A stretch of 64,000 bases of DNA from JANQHO01 sp965218075 (GTDB lineage: Bacteria; Bacteroidota; Bacteroidia; Flavobacteriales; Schleiferiaceae): positions 2,170,001-2,234,000 of the forward strand of contig CBDCJZ010000003.1 of the NCBI GenBank assembly GCA_965218075.1, written 5' to 3'. Every line of letters starts with the position of its first letter. The stretch's first letter is position 1. Shown here piece after piece: positions 1 through 8,776 of the stretch. The notes under the pieces are model-generated. The model saw only the letters and a program-made list of their open reading frames with translations, did no database searches and was not told the origin of the DNA. A program made the translations under genes and the position numbers.

Positions 1-573
1 TTTATAGCTATGCTCTATGTATTGCTGAGAACAATTAAACCGATTGGTCTTCTGCATAGCCCTCCTTACAGAGCTAAAGGCTCCGTCAGCTCCAAAAATA
101 AGATCGGATTTTTCGTGGGTTAGCTCTTTATTCTGGCAATTCTCAAAAGCGGCCTCAGCAGAATTTAAATCAATATCAATACAACATTCATTAAAAGTTA
201 TATTTACTTTACCAGTTTTTTCGGCCAAATTCATTAATTCTGCATTTAGCCTTCCTCTCGAAACAGAATAAATGGCCTGTCTTTCTTTACCGTAAGGCTG
301 AAAAGTAAGATATCCGTCAATGGAATGCATAACTCTGCGATACATCGGAACAGCTATTTTTCTGATATCTTTATCTAACCCTACTCCTTTTAGGGCTTTC
401 CAACCTCTTTCACTTAATGCCAGATTTATGGACCTTCCTCCGTCAAGTTTGGTTTTGCGAAGATCAGGCCGTCTTTCGTATATCTTAACATTGTGTCCCT
501 TCTGAACCAGATATACTGATAATAAAGAACCTACCAACCCCGCCCCGCTTATTGCTATGTTTTTTGATTTCAT
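1..573 (-). CDS. kmo: Kynurenine 3-monooxygenase, N-terminal part (runs off window)
   Basis: FAD-dependent hydroxylase converting kynurenine to 3-hydroxykynurenine. The visible 191 residues start with the dinucleotide-binding loop GAGLVGSLLS (about residues 10-19), then the family signature DGGRSINLALSERG (about 44-57), and YSVSRGRLNAEL around residue 103, where the family has its conserved Arg. FGADGAFSSVRR near residue 170 is the second FAD-contact region. The start ATG at 571-573 lies 3 nt after the kynU stop, so kynU and kmo form one operon read leftward. The C-terminal half lies outside the window. Identification is confident because motif order and spacing match the family. Confidence 0.93.
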   Translation of the reverse strand, partial: MKSKNIAISGAGLVGSLLSVYLVQKGHNVKIYERRPDLRKTKLDGGRSINLALSERGWKALKGVGLDKDIRKIAVPMYRRVMHSIDGYLTFQPYGKERQAIYSVSRGRLNAELMNLAEKTGKVNITFNECCIDIDLNSAEAAFENCQNKELTHEKSDLIFGADGAFSSVRRAMQKTNRFNCSQQYIEHSYK

Positions 574-576
574 CAA

Positions 577-1848
577 TCAAGTAATACTTCGTTTAAGTAT
601 CTCGCCAAATTCATAGACATTCATAAAGGAATTGTATAATGGCACAGGAGCCAATCGTATCACACCCGGATTACGCCAATCGGCTATTACTCCATTAGCT
701 GTAATTTTCTCGTAAATTTCTCCACCCCGTTTAGGAAGAATAATCGATAGCTGACATCCTCGCTTAGATGAATTGGGAGGGGTGAGAATTTTGAGCTCAC
801 GCTCTGTATCTAAGCCAATTTTTGTAATGACGTATTCGAGATAAGAAGTGAGCAAATTCGACTTTTTTCGTAGAGCTGTCATCCCTGCTTTGTCAAACAG
901 CTCAAGGCTTGCCAATAAAGGTGCCATTGAAAAAACAGGAGCATTACTCAATTGCCATGCCTCGGCAGTAGGTATAGGGATAAACTCATCCGGCATGCTA
1001 AAACGTGAAGATTTATTATGACCCCACCAACCTTCAAAACGTGCTATATCTTTTTTTCTGTGATGTTTTTCGTGAATAAAAATCCCTGAAACTCCCCCTG
1101 GTCCGCTATTGAGGTATTTGTAGCCGCACCAGGCTGCAAAATCTACTTCCCAATCGTGTAAATTAAGCGGTACATTACCAGCAGCATGAGCCAAATCCCA
1201 TCCGACTGTAATCCCTCTATCGTGGGCGGCGCCAGTAATTTCTGCTATACTAAGGAGTTGCCCGGAATAATAATTTACGCCCCCCATCATCAATAGAGCT
1301 ATTTCATCGCCACGCTGTTTTATAATTTCCTTAATTTTAGCTTCATCTATAATCTTTGTCTCTTTATCGGGCATGACCTCTATTAAGTGTTCCTTAGAAT
1401 CTAAGCCATGATGACGAATTTGGCTCCGTAAGACATATTGATCTGAAGGAAAAGCTCTCCCTTCGCAAAGTATTTTGCTTCTTTTTCCCTGAGGATGATA
1501 AAAACTGACCATCAACAAATGAAGATTGGTAGTAAGACCATTCATAGCCACCACTTCTTCTGGCTTTGCTCCAACAACTTTGGCTAACGATTCAGTAAAA
1601 AACTCATGATAAGATATCCAAGGCCTTTGAGCTTTTGTATGGCCTTTTGCACCCAGTCTAGCCCAGCTTTCCAGTTCTTCTAACAAAATCTGTTTTACCT
1701 TCTTAGCTTGTAGTCCTAGAGAATTACCGCTAAAGTACAGAGCTCGCTTGCCGTTTACTGTTGGAAAAATAAACTCATTCCTATATTGAGACAAAGAATC
1801 GTCACAATCGAGCTTAAAAGCGAAGTCTTTCGTAAACTCAAATTCCAT
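577..1848 (-). CDS. kynU: Kynureninase
   Basis: PLP-dependent hydrolase cleaving kynurenine or 3-hydroxykynurenine to (hydroxy)anthranilate and alanine. The 423 residues are normal family length. Visible hallmarks are YFSGNSLGLQ near residue 38, the cofactor Asp/His region GWDLAHAAGN (216-225) and the PLP lysine in WCGYKYLNSGPGG (Lys244). kmo follows after 3 nt in the same direction. A -7 type box (TATTTTTG on the minus strand) lies about 17 nt before the start. An ACMSD-like decarboxylase of the same pathway is encoded at 50141-51196. Confidence 0.96.
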   Translation of the reverse strand: MEFEFTKDFAFKLDCDDSLSQYRNEFIFPTVNGKRALYFSGNSLGLQAKKVKQILLEELESWARLGAKGHTKAQRPWISYHEFFTESLAKVVGAKPEEVVAMNGLTTNLHLLMVSFYHPQGKRSKILCEGRAFPSDQYVLRSQIRHHGLDSKEHLIEVMPDKETKIIDEAKIKEIIKQRGDEIALLMMGGVNYYSGQLLSIAEITGAAHDRGITVGWDLAHAAGNVPLNLHDWEVDFAAWCGYKYLNSGPGGVSGIFIHEKHHRKKDIARFEGWWGHNKSSRFSMPDEFIPIPTAEAWQLSNAPVFSMAPLLASLELFDKAGMTALRKKSNLLTSYLEYVITKIGLDTERELKILTPPNSSKRGCQLSIILPKRGGEIYEKITANGVIADWRNPGVIRLAPVPLYNSFMNVYEFGEILKRSIT

Positions 1849-1864
1849 TCCTCATATTTTAGCT

Positions 1865-1872
1865 CAAAAATA
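1865..1872 (-). promoter_or_regulatory. Candidate Bacteroidota -7 box for kynU-kmo
   Basis: On the minus strand the sequence reads TATTTTTG, a full match to the Bacteroidota TAnnTTTG -7 consensus. It is 16 nt before the kynU ATG, giving a predicted leader of only about 10 nt. No clear TTTG -33 element is seen at the usual spacing, so support is partial. Confidence 0.35.
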
Positions 1873-2025
1873 AAGAATTGCTCTTTAGCTCATATTTGAA
1901 AGCTAGCGCTCTTAGATTTGTATTTCAGATTAAAGAAGATTAGTAGAGTGATTCTTATGCCACAAGTTCATACACTTATTTGGTTACTTTGTAAACTGAG
2001 ATTCACAAAATAATTTTTCACTGAA

Positions 2026-4875
2026 ATGAACACCAATTCATTTGCTCATCGGCATATCGGCCCTCGGGAGGAAGATTTGAATGAAATGTTGAAAACCACA
2101 AACGCTAACTCTTTAGATGAATTGATCCATCAGACCATACCTTCTGATATACGCTTACGCTTAAAGGAAAAATTAAACCTGTCAAAACCTTTAAACGAAA
2201 CCGAATTTTTGACCCATATAAGAAAAATCGGCTGTAAAAATAAAGTCTTTAAAACCTTTATTGGCCAGGGATATCACCCTACAATAGTTCCCAGTGTTAT
2301 TCAACGAAATGTTTTAGAAAACCCAGGCTGGTACACAGCATATACCCCTTATCAGGCTGAAATAGCTCAGGGCAGGTTGGAAGCCTTAATTAATTTCCAG
2401 ACTATAGTTAGTGATCTTACGGGGTTGCCTATTGCTAATGCCGGTTTGTTGGATGAGTCTACTGCTGCTGCCGAAGCTATGTATATGTTTTACAAATCAC
2501 GTGGCAAAGACAAACAAAAAAAAGAAGCACTTAAATTCTTTGTTTCTATCCACTGCCTACATCAAAACATCGATCTGCTAAAAACTCATGCAAAACCTTT
2601 AGGTATTGGGTTGGTAATTGGAGACCATCGTGAAATAAATCTAAGCGATGCTTTCTTTGGCGCTTTGATCCAATATCCTGCAGATGATGGAAAAGTCTTT
2701 GACTACACTGATTTTATTAATAGCGCTAAACAGCATTATATAAAAATAGTTGTAGCAGCTGATATAATGAGTCTTGCTTTATTTACTCCTCCCGGCGAGT
2801 GGGGTTCTGATGTTGTAGTAGGCACTACTCAAAGATTTGGAATACCGCTTGGCTTTGGGGGTCCTCACGCTGCTTTTTTTGCCACTACTGAGGATTACAA
2901 GAGACATATTCCCGGCAAGATTATTGGGCAAAGTATAGATAAAGACAAAAATCGTGCTCTGAGAATGGCTCTACAAACTCGTGAACAGCATATTAAGAGA
3001 GCGCGGGCAACCTCTAACATTTGCACAACTCAAGTACTATTGGCTGTGATGGCAGGTTTATATGCTGTCTATCATGGCCCTAAAGGAATAAAAGATATCG
3101 CTCTCAAGATTCATCAAAGTGCTGTTACCCTTGCTGAGGGACTAAAAAAAATAGGTTTTAAACAACTCAATTCTTCTTTTTTCGATACTCTTAAAATTGA
3201 AGTCGAAAAAGTCGATGTTCAAGTCATACGAGAGATTGCTCTCAAGAACGAAATCAACTTCAGGTATATCAACAACCACACAATCGGTATTAGTCTTAAC
3301 GAAACTACTAATCTGACTGTTGTTAATGAAATACTAACTGTTTTTGCTGAGGCGATTGAAAAAAAAGCCCCCGAAATTAAAGCCTTGATAAATTTTAACA
3401 TAATTCCCAAAAGACAGCAAAGAACAAGCAGTTATCTTCAACAGGCTGTATTTAATAGCTATCAAAGTGAAACAAATATGATGCGTTACATTAAAAAACT
3501 GGAACGTAAAGACCTTTCTCTTAATCATAGTATGATACCATTGGGAAGCTGTACCATGAAGCTCAACGCTGCTTCTGAAATGCTGCCGTTAAGCTGGTTC
3601 TCATTTACAAACATTCATCCTTTTGCCCCCAAAGAACAAACCTTAGGTTACCTGGATGTGATCGGTGAGTTGGAAAGAGATTTAGCTGAAATTACGGGTT
3701 TTCATACCGTATCTATGCAGCCTAATTCCGGTGCTCAGGGTGAATATGCTGGACTAATGATGATTCGTGCTTATCATCATTCAAGAGGAGATTCTCACCG
3801 TGATATCGTTCTAATCCCAAGCTCTGCCCATGGTACTAATCCCGCCTCAGCTGTTATGGCTGGCATGGATATTAAAGTCGTTAAATGTGATGAGCAAGGC
3901 AATATTGATGTCGAGAGCTTGAAGCTTATAGCCGAACAATATAGGAATAATCTTGCTGCTTTGATGATTACATATCCTTCTACTCATGGGGTTTTTGAAG
4001 AGGCAGTAAAGGAAATTACCTCTATAATTCATCAATATGGCGGTCAAGTTTATATGGACGGTGCCAATATGAATGCTCAGGTTGGGCTCACTAGTCCAAG
4101 AGCAATCGGAGCTGATGTATGCCATCTAAATTTACATAAAACATTTGCTATCCCTCACGGAGGGGGTGGTCCCGGCATGGGGCCTATCAGTGTGGCAGAA
4201 CATTTAGCTCCCTTTTTACCAACTCATCCAATAGTGAAAACAGGAGGGAAAAACGGTATTACTTCCATTTCAGCAGCGCCTTATGGTAGTGGGCTGATTC
4301 TTATCATCAGCTATGCTTACATTAAAATGCTAGGTGCACAGGGTTTAACGGATGCCACCTGTTATGCTATTTTGAATGCTAATTACCTGAAAAGTAAACT
4401 CGAGAAAAGCTATTCAGTTTTATATGCCAACAAAAAAGGAAGAATTGCCCATGAAATGATCTTAGACTGTAGACCCTTCAAAAGAATAGCTGGAATCGAA
4501 GTTGTTGATATAGCTAAAAGATTAATGGACTATGGCTATCACGCTCCCACCATTTCATTCCCAGTAGCTGGGACTATTATGATCGAACCGACTGAAAGCG
4601 AAAGTAAAGCAGAACTAGACCGCTTTTGCGATGCTTTACTTTCTATTAGAAAAGAAATATCTATGATTGAAAAAGGAGAAGCTGATACGGAAAATAATAT
4701 CTTAAAAAATGCCCCTCATACTTTGGCCATGCTAACTGCCAGTAATTGGGGCTTTCCCTATACTAGAGAACAGGCAGCATATCCATTAAAATATTTGATT
4801 CAAAACAAATTTTGGCCCGCTATAAGAAGGATAGATGATGCTTATGGCGATAAAAATCTAATATGCACATGCTAA
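2026..4875 (+). CDS. gcvP: Glycine dehydrogenase (decarboxylating), P protein
   Basis: P protein of the glycine cleavage system: PLP-dependent decarboxylation of glycine and transfer of aminomethyl to the lipoyl group of H protein. At 949 residues it is the full-length fused type (N and C halves together). It opens with FAHRHIGP, typical of the family. The PLP lysine is in CHLNLHKTFAIPHGGGGPG (Lys705), with the glycine-rich segment after it. GcvH and GcvT are not adjacent. The gene is monocistronic here, divergent from kynU, with a 177-nt intergenic region that holds a possible TAGATTTG box at 1913-1920. Confidence 0.97.
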   Translation: MNTNSFAHRHIGPREEDLNEMLKTTNANSLDELIHQTIPSDIRLRLKEKLNLSKPLNETEFLTHIRKIGCKNKVFKTFIGQGYHPTIVPSVIQRNVLENPGWYTAYTPYQAEIAQGRLEALINFQTIVSDLTGLPIANAGLLDESTAAAEAMYMFYKSRGKDKQKKEALKFFVSIHCLHQNIDLLKTHAKPLGIGLVIGDHREINLSDAFFGALIQYPADDGKVFDYTDFINSAKQHYIKIVVAADIMSLALFTPPGEWGSDVVVGTTQRFGIPLGFGGPHAAFFATTEDYKRHIPGKIIGQSIDKDKNRALRMALQTREQHIKRARATSNICTTQVLLAVMAGLYAVYHGPKGIKDIALKIHQSAVTLAEGLKKIGFKQLNSSFFDTLKIEVEKVDVQVIREIALKNEINFRYINNHTIGISLNETTNLTVVNEILTVFAEAIEKKAPEIKALINFNIIPKRQQRTSSYLQQAVFNSYQSETNMMRYIKKLERKDLSLNHSMIPLGSCTMKLNAASEMLPLSWFSFTNIHPFAPKEQTLGYLDVIGELERDLAEITGFHTVSMQPNSGAQGEYAGLMMIRAYHHSRGDSHRDIVLIPSSAHGTNPASAVMAGMDIKVVKCDEQGNIDVESLKLIAEQYRNNLAALMITYPSTHGVFEEAVKEITSIIHQYGGQVYMDGANMNAQVGLTSPRAIGADVCHLNLHKTFAIPHGGGGPGMGPISVAEHLAPFLPTHPIVKTGGKNGITSISAAPYGSGLILIISYAYIKMLGAQGLTDATCYAILNANYLKSKLEKSYSVLYANKKGRIAHEMILDCRPFKRIAGIEVVDIAKRLMDYGYHAPTISFPVAGTIMIEPTESESKAELDRFCDALLSIRKEISMIEKGEADTENNILKNAPHTLAMLTASNWGFPYTREQAAYPLKYLIQNKFWPAIRRIDDAYGDKNLICTC

Positions 4876-5032
4876 CTCCTTGTAAAAACTGTGCTTTTTT
4901 AGATCCATTAATAAATAAATGCTATTATTAACTCATTTCCTTATTGTATCTAAATTAATAAAAATAAAATTACTTAAATTTACTGGGTCATTTGATATTA
5001 TGATATGGGAATTTTTAAAAATTAAATGAATC

Positions 5033-6364
5033 ATGAAAAGACTTTTACTGGCTGCTGCTGTATTTGCGGCTATTTTTTGCAATGCCCAGAGTGGCGCAAT
5101 AGATGGAAATTCGGAAAAAACTTTACACCCTGATCTTAGGCTTTCTGAAACCGAAACAAAGCAGATGTTTGATCTCATTCGAAAGGAAAAAGCCAGATCC
5201 CTTACTCAAGCTAAAACATCCGGAGGTGTGTTTAGTAGGATACGCTTAGGTGCTACTGATACATTGTCCGAAATTTTTGGTGGAAGTGGGGTAAATGGGG
5301 TATTTTCCAACTTCCAATATCCTATTTATAAGGACTCTACTGTTAGGGCAGAATTTAGTAATAGTCTAGCATATGTAGGCAATCATTCTTTGGGCGGAAC
5401 TTTTGATCCTACATCCCTTATTTATGGTCTATTCCAATTTGCTGACACTGACCCATATACACTTGATGATGTTCATATTCTTGGTAACTACAGGACTCCC
5501 TCATCAATTCCTAATCCAAACGGTGATTCACTAATCGTTGAAATAGTATACGGAAGCCCTCATCAATCTAATATTTTTCGAAATGTTTTCCGTCCACCTA
5601 ATTCATTAAACTTTGATACATGCCGTTTTTCTGCCCCCGGAGTAGCAGTTGTTGCTGGTAGAAGCTACCATTTATCAGGTGCCTCCCGCATAAGAAGAGG
5701 AATCGAACTTACTGCTGCCGATGTTAATGATACAGGGACTTCACTATATGGAATTCCCGTGGGAATTAATATTCCTGCAGGAAACATTGTAGGATATGAC
5801 GTTACCTTTAAGTCAAACTATACGATCAATAGAGATGACATCTATTTTAGTACTATAATGCGTGATAATGCGGTTATTCCCAACTTTGCAGGAAGGGTGG
5901 CTCAAGAAACCAATATCCCCACCCCTGCAAGGAGATGGTTCTGTGATCCCGATGGGTATAATCATAGTTACACTATGAGTAACAATGTTCTTTATCAGAC
6001 ATACAGTCCCCCTCAAGATTTTCTTAATGAGATTTTAGCGCCTCGAGTTCTTATTGGAATATGGACTTATGTGACTATTTCTGGAAAATCCACTGTGAAT
6101 ATTGATGAGAATATAACTGATGGTGATGTTAGTATCTTTCCCAATCCATCTAAGGGCATTGTAAATATTGAAATTTCTAAAGGCGGTTTTTACAAGCTTG
6201 AAGTAGTAAATATGTTGGGTCAGAGAGTATATGCTGAAAATATAAGTGCTAATGGTAATAATGAAAGGACAGAATTAAACCTTTCTAATTTGGCTAAAGG
6301 AATTTATGTGGTAAATTTCAAGGGTGAAAACTTCTCGAAGTCAACTAAGCTCACTATTAAGTAA
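5033..6364 (+). CDS. Secreted protein with T9SS C-terminal sorting domain
   Basis: A 443-residue exported protein. It starts with a Sec signal peptide (MKRLLLAAAVFAAIFCNAQ, cleavage after Ala or Gln near 18-19). The last 80 residues are a type A Por/T9SS sorting domain: DGDVSIFPNPSKGIVNIE, then LEVVNMLGQRVY, then LSNLAKGIYVVNFK, ending in TKLTIK. The roughly 340-residue passenger (repeated Asn/Thr/Gly, likely beta-rich) is not a family I recognise. It should be carried across the outer membrane by the type IX system and attached or released at the surface. It stands alone and ends at a strong hairpin terminator. Confidence 0.85.
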   Translation: MKRLLLAAAVFAAIFCNAQSGAIDGNSEKTLHPDLRLSETETKQMFDLIRKEKARSLTQAKTSGGVFSRIRLGATDTLSEIFGGSGVNGVFSNFQYPIYKDSTVRAEFSNSLAYVGNHSLGGTFDPTSLIYGLFQFADTDPYTLDDVHILGNYRTPSSIPNPNGDSLIVEIVYGSPHQSNIFRNVFRPPNSLNFDTCRFSAPGVAVVAGRSYHLSGASRIRRGIELTAADVNDTGTSLYGIPVGINIPAGNIVGYDVTFKSNYTINRDDIYFSTIMRDNAVIPNFAGRVAQETNIPTPARRWFCDPDGYNHSYTMSNNVLYQTYSPPQDFLNEILAPRVLIGIWTYVTISGKSTVNIDENITDGDVSIFPNPSKGIVNIEISKGGFYKLEVVNMLGQRVYAENISANGNNERTELNLSNLAKGIYVVNFKGENFSKSTKLTIK

Positions 6365-6384
6365 TATCTGTCATATCTATCTGA

Positions 6385-7197
6385 TTAAAACAAAAAGCCT
6401 TTCTTGCTAAGCAAAGGCTTTTTGTTTTTGTTATCTTCTTTTTCTATAATTTGCTTTCTAGTTGACCTGAGCAACTTAGAGCTAAAGATAAAGTCTTTTA
6501 TGTATTCATCACCGGTTTTGAGAACATCATCTTTACCTCCTTCCCAAGCTTTAGTTCCTTCTTTGATACATAAAATACTATCCCCCATTTCCATTACGGA
6601 GTTCATATCATGGGTGTTAATAACTGTCGTTATGTTAAACTCCCGTGTTATTTCATGAATAAGATTATCTATTACAATTGATGTTTTAGGGTCTAATCCA
6701 GAGTTGGGCTCATCACAAAATAAGTATTTAGGATTTGTAGAAATGGCCCTTGCTATTGCCACTCTCTTTTGCATACCACCGCTTAATTCAGCTGGGAACT
6801 TATTCTGTACATTTTCCAAATTAACCCTCTTTAAGCAAAAGTCTGCGCGATCTTTTCTTTCACTCAGTGACATATCTGAAAACATATCCAAGGCAAAAGT
6901 TACATTCTGCTCTATTGTCAGTGAATCAAATAAAGCATTTCCCTGGAATACCATTCCCATTTCAGTACGAAGATTTTTCTTTTCATTCTCCCCCATTTCA
7001 CTCAGCTTTCTTCCGTCAAAATAAATATCTCCTTTGTCAATTTGATATAAACCTACCAAGCTCTTGAGAAAAACGGTTTTACCACAACCCGATTGCCCAA
7101 TGACAAAGTTGGTCTTTCCCTCATAGAACTTAGAAGAGATTCCTTTAATTACATCTTGGCCACCAAAGCTTTTATATAAATTATTAACCTCAATCAC
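6385..7197 (-). CDS. ABC transporter ATP-binding protein, MlaF type
   Basis: ATPase of an Mla/MCE-type lipid transporter that moves phospholipid between outer and inner membrane. Visible are Walker A GQSGCGKT (about 33-40), signature LSGGMQKRVAIARA, Walker B YLFCDEP and the switch His in INTHDMNSVME. The length of 270 residues is normal. It starts with GTG directly after the stop of the permease gene, so the two are translationally coupled. The C-terminal tail (KNKKPLLSKKGFLF) is encoded by the terminator hairpin and is probably not functional in itself. No MCE-domain protein is adjacent. Confidence 0.92.
   Translation of the reverse strand: MIEVNNLYKSFGGQDVIKGISSKFYEGKTNFVIGQSGCGKTVFLKSLVGLYQIDKGDIYFDGRKLSEMGENEKKNLRTEMGMVFQGNALFDSLTIEQNVTFALDMFSDMSLSERKDRADFCLKRVNLENVQNKFPAELSGGMQKRVAIARAISTNPKYLFCDEPNSGLDPKTSIVIDNLIHEITREFNITTVINTHDMNSVMEMGDSILCIKEGTKAWEGGKDDVLKTGDEYIKDFIFSSKLLRSTRKQIIEKEDNKNKKPLLSKKGFLF
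6391..6428. terminator. Bidirectional intrinsic terminator
   Basis: A perfect 12-bp inverted repeat: CAAAAAGCCTTT (6391-6402) pairs with AAAGGCTTTTTG (6413-6424) across a 10-nt loop, with a T-rich run on the plus side and an A-rich run on the other. It ends transcription of the T9SS gene. It also lies inside the last codons of the convergent ABC ATPase gene, encoding part of its Lys-rich tail. Confidence 0.85.
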
Positions 7198-7947
7198 TTA
7201 ACTCAATAATATTTGAGTTAATACATAGTTTGCCAGAATAATAGCAACGCTACTACTTACTACTGCATTGGTAGCATTAATGCCTACTTCTACGGCACCT
7301 CCCTTAACATAGTAGCCATAATAAGCTGAAATAGTAACAATTAAAAAAGCGAATATCACTGTTTTGATTAGCGCATAAGTAATATAGAAAGGGTTAAATT
7401 CGACTTGTAAACCTTGAATAAAATCTGCAGGGGAAACCATGCCTACTATTTCGGCGGCCAGAAACCCTCCCAATATTCCTAAAAACATACTTAGAATAAT
7501 AAGAATGGGGTTAAAGAACATCAAGGCCACGACTTTAGGCAAAATCAAATATCCCGGGGAATTAACTCCTATTACTTCCAAAGCATCTATCTGTTCTGTA
7601 ATCCGCATGCTCCCCAATGTGCTGGCAATATTGGAACCGGCTTTTCCAGCTAGTATAAGACTTACAATAGTAGGTGAAAACTCAAGCACTATAGATTCAC
7701 GGGTAGCTATACCAACATAATAATCGGGAATTAAAGGGTCTTCGAGGTTATAAGCTGTTTGAATAGCAACAATAGCTCCAACAAATAGAGAAACTACCGT
7801 AACAATCGCAATGCTGTTAACACCCAGTAATTCCATATCCCGCATCAGAGCTTTCCAGTACTGTTTACAGTTTTCAGGTCTTTTAAAAATTTTATCTAAA
7901 AGCAAAAAATATTTGCCGACATGTTGTATCTGGTTAGAGATAAGCAT
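7198..7947 (-). CDS. ABC transporter permease, MlaE type
   Basis: Integral-membrane permease of the Mla-type lipid transporter, 249 residues with about five hydrophobic segments. Family features visible are FVGAIVAIQTAYNL near residue 55, LAGKAGSNIASTLGSMRITEQIDALEVIGVNS (the conserved coupling region, about 98-130), and GGAVEVGINATNAVVSSS near the C terminus. It is followed without a gap by the MlaF-type ATPase and should form the inner-membrane core with it. Confidence 0.92.
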   Translation of the reverse strand: MLISNQIQHVGKYFLLLDKIFKRPENCKQYWKALMRDMELLGVNSIAIVTVVSLFVGAIVAIQTAYNLEDPLIPDYYVGIATRESIVLEFSPTIVSLILAGKAGSNIASTLGSMRITEQIDALEVIGVNSPGYLILPKVVALMFFNPILIILSMFLGILGGFLAAEIVGMVSPADFIQGLQVEFNPFYITYALIKTVIFAFLIVTISAYYGYYVKGGAVEVGINATNAVVSSSVAIILANYVLTQILLS

Positions 7948-7963
7948 TTCGCTAAAATAACAG

Positions 7964-7971
7964 TAATTTTG
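7964..7971 (+). promoter_or_regulatory. Candidate -7 box for the lipoprotein-SprT-purKE operon
   Basis: TAATTTTG matches the Bacteroidota TAnnTTTG consensus and ends 9 nt before the ATG at 7981. This gives a very short leader. It lies in the gap after the divergent MlaE start. Confidence 0.4.
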
Positions 7972-7980
7972 TATCGTGAA

Positions 7981-8145
7981 ATGCTAATGCAAAAGCCTTT
8001 GAGTTTCTCCTTGGTTCGAAAATTCGCCAGATGCTTACTATTGAGTACGGGGCTTCTGTTCTTGGTTTCTTCCTGCAAAAGTCTAGAGAAATGCAATTGT
8101 CCGGGATCCTCCATTTTCTCATTTAAAATCCCATTAAGTGAATAA
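7981..8145 (+). CDS. Small lipoprotein (hypothetical)
   Basis: About 54 residues. A basic N terminus and a hydrophobic stretch (CLLLSTGLLFLV) lead to the lipobox-like VSSC, followed by KSLEKCNCPG, a Cys-rich motif I have seen in short Bacteroidota lipoproteins. It is expected to be lipid-anchored. Starts at 7981 (MLMQK) or 7987 (MQK) are equally possible; the -7 box at 7964-7971 argues against the longer upstream reading. Its end overlaps the next gene by 8 nt, so it belongs to the SprT-purK-purE operon. Function unknown. Confidence 0.6.
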   Translation: MLMQKPLSFSLVRKFARCLLLSTGLLFLVSSCKSLEKCNCPGSSIFSFKIPLSE

Positions 8146-8776
8146 AGTTCAAAGTGTTTTGGAAAAGTATTTACCTGAAAACAGCCTGGATTTGATTATG
8201 GAATTACTTCGTACGGAATCTATGCAACTTAAAATTACTAAGCCAAGAAAGACTAAGCTTGGCGATTACCGCTTTCCAAATAAAGAAGGTAGACATCGAA
8301 TTAGCTTAAATGCCGATCTTAACCCTTACGCTTTTTTAATTACCCTAATTCACGAAATAGCTCATCTGAAAGCTTTTAAAAATTTTGGAAGGCTGATAAA
8401 ACCTCATGGGAAAGAATGGCAAAAGACATGCATTGATATGGTTAAACCTTTTATAAAGATGAAAATATTTCCGCCAGTGCTGGAAAAGGCCCTTATCAAA
8501 AGCCTAGATAAGGGATTTGCAAGCAGTTGTACCGATCTGAAGCTTTTTAAAAAGCTGAAGCAATTTGATTTAAATCAGCACAAAAGGGTTTATTTGGAAG
8601 ATATAATGGAAGGAGTCGTCTTTAATCTAGGCAAAGACAAAATTTTTAGAAAGGACCACAAGCTTAGAAAACGGTATAAATGCTTAAATCTCATTAATGG
8701 AAGAGAATACATGATTCATCCATTAGCAGAAGTAAAGCTGATTAGCACAGAAGAAAATGAACTCAGTGCCCGATAA
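8138..8776 (+). CDS. SprT-like zinc metallopeptidase-domain protein
   Basis: 212 residues with a SprT-like domain: the zinc motif HEIAHLKAF (HExxH, about residues 72-80) is followed by a conserved HGKEW about 20 residues later, which should supply the third zinc ligand. The SprT/Spartan fold is a metalloprotease; the bacterial role is not settled. It begins with GTG inside the preceding lipoprotein gene and overlaps the purK start by 20 nt, so translation is likely coupled through this operon. Substrate unknown. Confidence 0.82.
   Translation: MNKVQSVLEKYLPENSLDLIMELLRTESMQLKITKPRKTKLGDYRFPNKEGRHRISLNADLNPYAFLITLIHEIAHLKAFKNFGRLIKPHGKEWQKTCIDMVKPFIKMKIFPPVLEKALIKSLDKGFASSCTDLKLFKKLKQFDLNQHKRVYLEDIMEGVVFNLGKDKIFRKDHKLRKRYKCLNLINGREYMIHPLAEVKLISTEENELSAR

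Noticed and set aside
1913..1920. TAGATTTG as gcvP promoter, and a possible glycine riboswitch in its leader
   Set aside because: The nearest TTTG is only 14 nt upstream, shorter than usual, and I see no glycine-aptamer-like structure in 1920-2025.
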